Source of the DNA: a virus
Direction: 5' to 3' (one strand)
DNA length: 25,736 nt
IMG/VR virus record: IMGVR_UViG_3300009183_003072
Location: 1-25,736 of that record
The notes beneath the pieces were generated by a model. That model ran no database searches. It saw nothing but the letters and a program-made list of their open reading frames with translations, and had not been told where the DNA came from. Made by a program: the position numbers and the translations under genes. How positions within the stretch are numbered: the stretch's first letter is position 1; the number at the start of each line of letters is the position of its first letter. Below, piece by piece: positions 11,360-19,800 of the stretch.

Positions 11360-13246
11360 ATGACATTTAAGGCGGGCGAAGAGCATTTTAAAGTTAAGGC
11401 TCTAGCCGAGGCAAAAGCTAAGGTTATAGAGTTAGTGAGCCAAGGTGCTACTACCCACCAAGCTATGAATCTAGCTGGCAAGAAACCAGATACGGTTCGT
11501 CAGTGGATGGTCAGGGATGCTGACTTTGCAAAGGAGTTAGCCAAGGCTAAGGAACTAGGTGAGAGTCTCACTCTAGCCAACCTAGGGTATGACAAGAAGG
11601 ATTTACCCTTTGCTGAATTTTCAAAAAATTTTTTAGACCAGACGGTCTTCCCACATCATCAAGACTGGGTCGACCTGTTAGAGGGACGGGAACCTTCCTG
11701 GCTTCACCCTAGCATAATATATGACAAGGCTGATAAGTCTAGGATTCTTATTAACGTGCCACCGGAGCACGCTAAGAGCACGGTTATTACCGTGAACTAC
11801 TCAACATACCGTATCGCTCTCGACCCTAATGTTAGAATCATCGTCGTTTCTAAGACACTGATAAAGGCACGAGAATACGTGTACGCAATCAAGCAACGTC
11901 TCTCACATCCAAGATGGCTTAAGATGCAAAACGCATTTGGTCCTCAAGGTGGGTGGAAAGAAGACGCAGATACTTGGCGAACCGATACAGTGTATCTCGG
12001 GAGCGATGCTCGTAACTCAAGTGAGAAAGACCCTACCATTCAAGCTCTTGGTATGGGTGGGCAGATTTATGGAGCCCGTGCAGATTTAATTATTCTTGAC
12101 GACGTGATAACCACAGCCAACGCCCATGAATGGGAAAAACAACTTAACTGGCTGCAAAAAGAAGTTATCACTCGTCTCGGCAAAAACGGCAAGCTATTAA
12201 TAGTGGGGACTAGAATTGCGCCAAGTGACCTATATAAGGAACTTCGTAGTCCTGAGCATTGGTCTGGTGGTAGGTCTCCCTTTACTTATATGGGTATGCC
12301 TGCTGTACTTGAGTATGATGTTGAGCCAAAAAATTGGGTTACTCTTTGGAAAGAATCAGATGTACCCTGGGATGGCGATACAGATACACCACAAGAAAAC
12401 GGCTTCTATCCCAAGTGGGATGGACAAACATTATTCAAACGTCGTTCCGAGGTTACTCCTACTACGTGGGCTCTTGTCTATCAACAAGAAGACGTACAAG
12501 AAAACTCTATCTTCCCACCAGCTTTGGTACAGGGAAGCATACTCGGGGCTAGAAGAGTCGGACCTTTAAAGCCAGGAGCATCAGGTCATCCTAAAAAAGT
12601 TGAGGGCTACACCATTATTGGTATGGACCCAGCTATTGCCGGACATGCAGCTTTAGTTGCAATAACTTTTAATAGAGCTGATGGTCGTATCTACGTACTA
12701 GATTGCTTGAACATGGCAGAGCCTAGTTACCAAAAGATACGTGATGCTATAGAAGCTATGACCATTAAATATGCACCCCAAGAAATACGAATTGAAATCA
12801 ACGCATTTCAGAAAGCATTTGAATTAGATGACAGCTTACGACAGTGGCTTGCTGGATACGGCGTACGGCTTAATTCTCACCATACAGGAAAAAATAAATG
12901 GGACTCGAACTTTGGAGTTGCCTCCATGTCAAGCTTATTCGGAACTACTCAAGACGGTAAGTTTCAAAACAACAACCTCCTCGAACTCCCATCAAGTGAT
13001 GGCTCAGAAGGAATCAAAGCTTTAGTACAGCAGTTGATTACTTGGAAGCCAGACACTAGAGGCAAGACAGACTGTGTTATGGCTTTGTGGTTTGCAATCA
13101 TTAGGGCAAGAGAATTGATTCAAAGCGGTACAAGGGTGTCACCTTATTTAGATAATAGGTGGGCTACTAGAGCTCAGATGGAAAAAAGAAACTCAATCAA
13201 CTTAGACGATGCTTTTAGTGAGCAATGGTCTGAAGTCTATGGTTAG
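11360..13246 (+). CDS. terL: Terminase large subunit with N-terminal helix-turn-helix, 628 aa
   Basis: The packaging motor that cuts and pumps DNA into the prohead. Walker A is VPPEHAKST (133-141) and Walker B LIILDD (243-248). The nuclease acids are D423 in IIGMDPAIAG, E479 in IRIEINAF and D571 in KTDCVMALW. Residues about 15-65 (KVIELVSQGATTHQAMNLAG, then VRQWMVRDADFAKEL) read as a helix-turn-helix of the kind used by small terminase subunits, and no separate small subunit is seen. I chose the ATG at 11360, with AAAGGA just upstream. The open frame extends back to a TTG at 11204, but that part lies over hairpins and has no Shine-Dalgarno. Confidence 0.9.
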   Translation: MTFKAGEEHFKVKALAEAKAKVIELVSQGATTHQAMNLAGKKPDTVRQWMVRDADFAKELAKAKELGESLTLANLGYDKKDLPFAEFSKNFLDQTVFPHHQDWVDLLEGREPSWLHPSIIYDKADKSRILINVPPEHAKSTVITVNYSTYRIALDPNVRIIVVSKTLIKAREYVYAIKQRLSHPRWLKMQNAFGPQGGWKEDADTWRTDTVYLGSDARNSSEKDPTIQALGMGGQIYGARADLIILDDVITTANAHEWEKQLNWLQKEVITRLGKNGKLLIVGTRIAPSDLYKELRSPEHWSGGRSPFTYMGMPAVLEYDVEPKNWVTLWKESDVPWDGDTDTPQENGFYPKWDGQTLFKRRSEVTPTTWALVYQQEDVQENSIFPPALVQGSILGARRVGPLKPGASGHPKKVEGYTIIGMDPAIAGHAALVAITFNRADGRIYVLDCLNMAEPSYQKIRDAIEAMTIKYAPQEIRIEINAFQKAFELDDSLRQWLAGYGVRLNSHHTGKNKWDSNFGVASMSSLFGTTQDGKFQNNNLLELPSSDGSEGIKALVQQLITWKPDTRGKTDCVMALWFAIIRARELIQSGTRVSPYLDNRWATRAQMEKRNSINLDDAFSEQWSEVYG

Positions 13247-13253
13247 GATTTAA

Positions 13254-14009
13254 ATGGCTAGCAGCAGTCCAATGGAACTAGGTAAAACTAAGGGCCTCAA
13301 ACCAGCTATATCTCCAACTCAAGCAAGAGCCTTGCGTACCGGTGTTGATATTATATCTAGTGTAGTTGGTCCTGGTAAAGCTAAAGGTTTATCTATAGGA
13401 GTTACTAAAGCTGCACGTCTTGCTAAAGAAGCTAAAGAGATTGCAGAAAAAGCAGCTGGGTTTTCTAAACCTAGAGTTCCAGTAGTTTCGAGAGAAATTG
13501 ACTATAGTCCTACTCCAGCTAAACCTGTTATAGTTAAACCAGAAGAAAAAAAATTATTTCGTTCAGTTCCAGAGCCTAAAGAAACTGGCCTAGATTTTGC
13601 TATAAAACAATCTAAAACATTTGGACTTGGTTCAGTATCACCTGAACAAAGAGCAGCTATTGAATTTCAGATGAACAGAGGGCTACGCCCTGATATGGCT
13701 CCTTTGAGAACTAATCCACTTCCTCCAGAGGCAGTAAGTATTCGTCCACCTTTAGCTCCGGGTATGCGTAAATGGACACCAGAAACTAAAAAAGTTGTTG
13801 CGCCCATGAAGCCAGCATTACCTAAGCCACAGATATTTGATATTAAATCATCTGGTAAAACAAAACCTTTAACTCCAGCACAAAGAGAACGTATAGCTGA
13901 AGAGCAGGCACAACGTGCTGAAGGTTTAAGACCATCTGAATATGAAATGACTACTAAAGAAAAACTTGATATGTTAAAACAACTTCGTAAAGAAGTTAAG
14001 GGAGATTAA
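13254..14009 (+). CDS. Pro/Lys-rich hypothetical protein, 251 aa
   Basis: This lies seven bases after the terminase, with AGGA before the ATG. Residues 20-70 form Ala/Lys helices (AARLAKEAKEIAEKAAGF). The middle is a long Pro, Lys and Val-rich linker with no clear fold, and the C terminus is a charged helix (EEQAQRAEGL, then KEKLDMLKQLRKEV). Its position between terminase and portal suggests a virion or packaging accessory. I do not recognise a family. Confidence 0.7.
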   Translation: MASSSPMELGKTKGLKPAISPTQARALRTGVDIISSVVGPGKAKGLSIGVTKAARLAKEAKEIAEKAAGFSKPRVPVVSREIDYSPTPAKPVIVKPEEKKLFRSVPEPKETGLDFAIKQSKTFGLGSVSPEQRAAIEFQMNRGLRPDMAPLRTNPLPPEAVSIRPPLAPGMRKWTPETKKVVAPMKPALPKPQIFDIKSSGKTKPLTPAQRERIAEEQAQRAEGLRPSEYEMTTKEKLDMLKQLRKEVKGD

Positions 14010-14012
14010 TTT

Positions 14013-15788
14013 ATGGCATTAGATATGAGACAGATAACCGCAAGAGTAGACTCTCTGCGTTATCGTTCTATAGAAAGAGATGCACGTAACCTAGACGTAC
14101 TTGCTGTTCGTCAAGGAAAAATCTCACAAGTTTATCCTAACTTCTTTCCAGCTGGTATAGACCAGAACGTAGTAGCTAACTTTATTGATATTGTTGCAAG
14201 AGACCTTGCAGAAGTTATGGCTCCACTACCTGCTGTTAACTGCTCAGCAGTAAATCAAGTTTCAGATAGAGCACGTCAGTTTGCAGACAAGCGTACAAGA
14301 ATTGCTGCTAACTATTTCCGCCATTCAGATTTGCAAGTAAATATGTACAACGGTGCGGACATGTACATAACATATGGTTTCCTTCCTTTCATTGTTGAAC
14401 TAGATGAAGAAGCAGGATTACCAAGAATTAGATTAGAAAATCCTATTGGGTCTTATCCAGAGTTTGACCGGTATGGTCGTTGCGTAGCATTTGTAAAACG
14501 TTACACCCTTACCTTGGGTGAGCTGGTTAGCCAATTCCCTGAGTTTGAATTTCAACTCCTAGGCTCAGAGGGTTACAACCAAAATCTTAATCATCAGATA
14601 GAGATGATTCGTTATTACGATAAAGACCAATCAGTTATTTATATACCAGCAAAGAAAAATTTAGTTCTATCAAAGGCAAGTAATCCTATAGGTAAGATGA
14701 ATGTAATCGTTGCTAGACGCCCAGGTGTTGATGGTGAGCTTCGTGGACAGTTTGATGATGTATTAGGAATTCAATTACTTCGCAATCGTTTTGCTTTGCT
14801 TGCAATGGAAGCTGCAGAAAAATCTGTTCAGGCACCAATTGTATTACCAAACGACGTACAAGAATTACAATTAGGCGGAGACGCTGTAATTCGTACAAAC
14901 AATCCAGCAGGTGTTAGACGTGTTGAACTTAATCTCCCACAAGGAGCTTTTACAGAGCAACAACTTCTAAACGAAGAACTACGCGTAGGAGCTCGTTATC
15001 CTGAATCACGTACTGGAAATGTTAAAGCTTCAATCATTACTGGCGAAGGTGTTCAAGCACTACTAGGTGCATTTGATACACAGGTTAAATCAGCACAATC
15101 TATATTTACTACAGCATTACGTGATGTTATTTCTCTTTGCTTTGAAGTAGATGAGAAATTATTTAACGAAGAAAAAACAATTCGTGGCACCGATGCTGGT
15201 GCGCCTTATGCGGTTACATATACACCTACAAAAGATATCAAGGGTGATTACTCAGCCGATGTAAGATACGGAATGTTAGCTGGTTTAAACCCAGCACAAG
15301 GACTTATCTTCATGCTTCAAGCTCTTGGCGGAAAGCTTATCTCTAAAGATATGGCTATGCGTGAGTTGCCATTTAACGTCAACGTCACCTTAGAACAAGA
15401 GCGTATTGAAACAGAAGATATGCGGGCTGCATTGATTGGTTCATTGCAAGCTTATGCACAAGCAATACCTCAAATCGCTGCTCAGGGCGGTGACCCAAGC
15501 GACATTGTTAACAAGATAGCTGAAGTCATTAGGCAACGTCAAAAAGGCATAGCAATTGAAGATGCCATCAGTGAGGTATTTGCAATCGAGAATCCTCCAG
15601 CTGGTGGCGCACCATCGGTCGAGCAGCCGTCCGTCCCCTCTGCTCCCGGCGCTCCAGTTGGAGGCTCACAACCAGAACAACCAATAGAAGCTCAAGCACA
15701 ACAAAGACCAGAGTTACAAAGTTTATTAAGTAATTTAAATATGGCTGGAAGAACTAACGCAAGTGTAAGGACAGTAAACAGAAGATAA
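14013..15788 (+). CDS. Portal protein, 591 aa
   Basis: Called from position, size and pattern. The N-terminal part (IDQNVVANFIDIVARDLAEVM) is the early helical region of portal proteins. A wing-like beta region follows (ITYGFLPFIVELDEEAGLPRIRLENP), and a long helical C-terminal part (LLNEELRVGARYPESR, MAMRELPFNVNVTLEQERIETEDMRAALIG) suits the stem and crown. The last 70 residues are Pro/Gln-rich and disordered. GGGAGA precedes the ATG. Portals form the ring through which DNA enters and leaves the head and which binds the terminase. No alternative family fits this position better. Confidence 0.8.
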   Translation: MALDMRQITARVDSLRYRSIERDARNLDVLAVRQGKISQVYPNFFPAGIDQNVVANFIDIVARDLAEVMAPLPAVNCSAVNQVSDRARQFADKRTRIAANYFRHSDLQVNMYNGADMYITYGFLPFIVELDEEAGLPRIRLENPIGSYPEFDRYGRCVAFVKRYTLTLGELVSQFPEFEFQLLGSEGYNQNLNHQIEMIRYYDKDQSVIYIPAKKNLVLSKASNPIGKMNVIVARRPGVDGELRGQFDDVLGIQLLRNRFALLAMEAAEKSVQAPIVLPNDVQELQLGGDAVIRTNNPAGVRRVELNLPQGAFTEQQLLNEELRVGARYPESRTGNVKASIITGEGVQALLGAFDTQVKSAQSIFTTALRDVISLCFEVDEKLFNEEKTIRGTDAGAPYAVTYTPTKDIKGDYSADVRYGMLAGLNPAQGLIFMLQALGGKLISKDMAMRELPFNVNVTLEQERIETEDMRAALIGSLQAYAQAIPQIAAQGGDPSDIVNKIAEVIRQRQKGIAIEDAISEVFAIENPPAGGAPSVEQPSVPSAPGAPVGGSQPEQPIEAQAQQRPELQSLLSNLNMAGRTNASVRTVNRR

Positions 15789-15800
15789 CTTGGGGGAATA

Positions 15801-16370
15801 GTGACGGCTATTGTTGGAATTCAAGGCAAAGGTTGGGCTGTCCTAGCAGCAGATTCTATGACTACATATACAGATAGACCGTATGTAGCAAAAGGTTGCG
15901 ACAAGATAGTTAAAATTGGTGAGTATCTAATTGCAGTAGCAGGTGATGCTATAGCAGGAGATATCCTTAATAATTTATGGCAACCACCTAAAGTAATTAA
16001 GACGCAAGACCCAGATAGATTTATGATGATTAGAGTTTTACCATCTATCAAGCAAGCATTAAATGAAGCAGGCTATGAACCAACACCTAAGGGCAAGAGC
16101 GATGATGATTCTGGCTGGGATGCGTTAATTTGTTTTAATGGAAAGTTATATCAAGTTAGTGATGACTATGGATATATGCGAGACGATAGAGGATTTTACG
16201 GAATTGGTTCAGGCGGTGGGCTAGCTCTTGGTGCATTAGTCGCAATGGAAGTTGAAACTAAAACACATGCTAAAGCAACAAGTGCGGCAAAGAAAGCAGT
16301 TAATGCAGCAATCCAATATAATATTTGGTGCGGTGGAACAGTTAATATCAAAACTCAATTTACTAAGTAG
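15801..16370 (+). CDS. Proteasome/HslV-fold N-terminal-threonine hydrolase, candidate head-maturation protease, 189 aa
   Basis: Removal of the initiator residue would leave T2 as an N-terminal threonine (TAIVGIQG). Counting from it, D17 lies in LAADSMTT and a Lys near position 34 in DKIVKIG, the catalytic set of proteasome beta subunits and HslV. LIAVAGDAIAGD and GIGSGGGLALGAL are the family's other signature strands. There is no propeptide. The GTG start has GGGGGA about five bases upstream. It sits just after the portal, where tailed phages normally encode the prohead protease, so capsid maturation is the leading role. Degrading host proteins is an alternative. Confidence 0.8.
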   Translation: MTAIVGIQGKGWAVLAADSMTTYTDRPYVAKGCDKIVKIGEYLIAVAGDAIAGDILNNLWQPPKVIKTQDPDRFMMIRVLPSIKQALNEAGYEPTPKGKSDDDSGWDALICFNGKLYQVSDDYGYMRDDRGFYGIGSGGGLALGALVAMEVETKTHAKATSAAKKAVNAAIQYNIWCGGTVNIKTQFTK

Positions 16371-16378
16371 GAGTATAA

Positions 16379-16801
16379 ATGGCAAATGGACGTGGCGGAT
16401 ATCGTCAACCTAGTAATCCAGCACCTGTATCAGGTCCAGGCGCTTTGTCAAAGCGTACTGATGGTGGTGCAACTGAAGGTATGACTCAAGCTCCTAAGTA
16501 CATGGCTGGAATGAGATACGGCATGGGTGGAAATATGGAACAACAATCTGGTGCTCCTATGCAAGGTACTGATATACCTTCTACTCCAACTCCTATAGTG
16601 CCATTAAGCGCACCTACAAGCCGTCCTGAAGAACCTATTACAGCCGGTGCTGACTTTGGTGAAGGTCCTGGCTCAGAGGCTTTAATGGGTATGCCATCTC
16701 CTCAAATTAATATTACTAACATCCTTAGCAGACTTGCTCAGTATGATGACTCAGGAGACACAGAGCTTATCTATCGCAGGTTACTAGATAGCGGTTACTA
16801 A
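16379..16801 (+). CDS. Gly/Pro/Met-rich virion-associated protein, 140 aa
   Basis: The first 100 residues are low complexity (Gly, Pro, Met, Thr) with no predicted fold. The last 30 (INITNILSRLAQYDDSGDTEL) form a short helix that could be a docking peptide. Its TAA shares an A with the ATG of the giant gene (TAATG), so it may control the amount of that protein. The function is unknown. Confidence 0.65.
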   Translation: MANGRGGYRQPSNPAPVSGPGALSKRTDGGATEGMTQAPKYMAGMRYGMGGNMEQQSGAPMQGTDIPSTPTPIVPLSAPTSRPEEPITAGADFGEGPGSEALMGMPSPQINITNILSRLAQYDDSGDTELIYRRLLDSGY

Positions 16802-19800
16802 TGCCTAGACTACCGCGTCCAGTAGTAGCTCAGACATCTCAAGGTCTATATAATGCAGTTGCTTCAGCTAACCTTTCGCCTGAAGAAAATAACATGGTTA
16901 CGCAGATGTCTTATGCGTATCAAGAAGGTTTAAGATTAAGTAAACTATCTCCCGATAAAGCTAAAGCAGATTTTGATATTTTAAATGATAGTGCTAAAAG
17001 AGACGTTAGAGTTCTGTTTCCAAATGAAGAATACTCTAAGCCTGAACCAAGCTTATTAGGAAAAGGTTTAAGTGTTGCTGGCAAAATAGCTAATGTTCCT
17101 TACAAGTTTTTTGGTTCTCCTTTTCTTGGTACATTCTCAGCTTTAGAAAAATACGGTAAGACACTTAATACGCCAGCTCGTGTAGCATTTCAAGCTACAA
17201 CTTTAGACAAGCCTTTGTTTTCTCAAAACACTTGGTCAGATGCTTATAAAGGTAAAGATTTTTATAATCCAAATGATGTTAAGAATCTTGAAGAGAAATA
17301 TGGTAGAGCTAATGCCGCAGTTGCAATGGGTATTGCTGCTGCTAAAACTCCAGGTGAGATTATTAAAGACTGGGGCAAGGTAGATGCAGAGATAACTCAA
17401 GCACTTGCTGATTCATTAGATGACCCAGATAAGTTTGAACCTATTCTTAAAGAAACAAAATTAGCAAGATTTTCTCCAGGCCGTTCAATTATACGTATGG
17501 TATATGATGAACAACATCCAGTACTTTCAACAATATGGTTCTCTGCCTTTGGCAGACCAATGGAAGTTCCTGGTCAATCTCCAGAAGTTAAAGCTGCAAA
17601 TGCAGCCTATAAAGCCAATGTAATGGCTAAGCAATCTGGAACTATTGACGCTATTTATCAAGTGATAATTTCTCCTGATACTTACCTATCATTGGGTCTT
17701 AGTAAGATACCTATACTTGGTCCTAGGTTAACCAGAGCTGCTATTGCAAGAGGAGCAGATGAAGCTGGCTTTCTTGTTGCCGGACAAGGTAATAAAGGTA
17801 GAGTATTAGCTAATAAAATATTAGCGGCTAAACCAGAGGAACTAAACCTTACCGTTCGTGAGACTTTTCAAAGACCAGATGTATTTAACTTGTGGCAAAA
17901 TGAAGTTGGTCCAGTAGTTAAAGCATTTACTGAGGCTAAAAATAACACAGCTAAGGCAGAAATATTTAGAAATTTTAGAATTACTTATCCAGAATTCAAT
18001 GACCTTGCAGTATTTAAACTGTATTCTAAAAACAATGTATTTGATGCAGCATCTGCTGAGAAGTTTTTTACTACCGCAGATAATGCAAGATATTTAATAG
18101 GCGGAAGATTAGACGGTACTACTTTTTATCGCAATGGCGTAGCTACTGCACGTGCATCTCGTCAATTCACGTCAGGAATTGCTCGTAAGGTAGACGCAAT
18201 ATTTAATCCAACAATAGGAAATATTGCTGCCAGAGATACCCTTGAAAAGGCTACTGCTGCACATGAACGTGGTTGGGAAATCCTTACACGCTTAGGTGAA
18301 GAAGCTGATTTGGGAGTTAACCCAAACATAACAAAATTTATAGACATTGAAAACGATATGTCTAAAACACGTAAATTAGCATTTAAAATAGGCACAGCAG
18401 CTGGCAGAAGTCCTACTAGTAGTGGTATTAGATATGGCGATGACGCCATTGAAACTGTTTCTGAGTTTAGAAACATGGCTGCATTAGTAGTAGATAGAGA
18501 TTTTGCAGATACATGGGCATTAAACTATTTAGATTTAGATTCTGCTCAACAAGTAGTAGCTATTCGTAACCTTTATGCTGCATATTTTCAGAAACAAGGC
18601 TTTGAAGGATTACCTGGCGGTAAAAACTACACGCAAAAAATATTAGACAGAACATTTAATCATCATGCTGGCTTCGGTGTTACCTCTAAGGTGGAAATAC
18701 GTAGAGATTTAGCGGACATGATGGACCCTAGTGCTATTGAATATGAAAATGGTATTCCGTATTTAAGAAACCGTGGTATTACTCATGGATTCCAAGCGGC
18801 TGGAATGATTGCTCCATTACCTTTTGAAGAGATTGCTGCTACAAAAGCAATGCTTGGTATGAAAGACCAGGCTGGTCACTTTACTTTAAGAAATGGCATA
18901 CCTTCTCTGTTTGATGGCATGCATAGAAACTATTTTATGCGTGCAGTTACTGATACTTGGGCTGTTCTTACCCTAGGTATTCGTCAAGGTCTACGAACTT
19001 CTATAGACCACTTTACATTTTATGCATTTACTGCTCCTAGCGACGCTATTAAAGACTTTGCAGTTGGAGAATCAAGAAAATTAGGCAAGGTTCTTACTGT
19101 TGCTACTGGTTCTAAGGCAGCTGTTGGTCCATATAAGCGTTTGTTTAACAAACTGTTTCTTAATGGTGGTTTAGAGCAACGTCTTACCAAGGGTGACCGA
19201 TTAGAGATTGTAAAAGACTTACAAAAAGAAATGTCTGAAAAGCTTGGGTACGATGTACCGATGCAAGAAGTTAGCAATGTTTTAATTAGACAAGAATCTG
19301 GTAAGCGTGCTTGGGATATTCTATTCAAGGGCCAAACCGATGAAGCTCAACAAGACATTATGGATTTATTAGTATATCAACCAGATACTATCGATGCAAT
19401 GCAAAGAGCCGTTAGCGCAAAATCAAACTTAAGCGGTAGATTTGATGATGAGGTTAGAAATCTAACCCTTCCTGAGTCTAATGTAACTAGAGCGGTTGAA
19501 GATGTTGGTTTGAAATTAGGTAGGAAGTGGAAACCTATTTCCACTAGAGAACTTGCTCAACTAAATCAACAGTATCCAGCATTAGCACACTATGATAACT
19601 GGGCATTGCGTTTTGCATTTAATAGAATTCAACTTGCTGAGTATAAATCTTTTAGTCCTGTATCAGCATTTTTTATGCACAATGGATTAAGAGATACCAA
19701 GGATATTGAGAGAGCTAGACAATCTATCCTTAAACAAGTTGGTGTTAATTACTATTCAGAAGAAGACCAAGCTATCCAACTAGCTAATAGGACTATCAAT

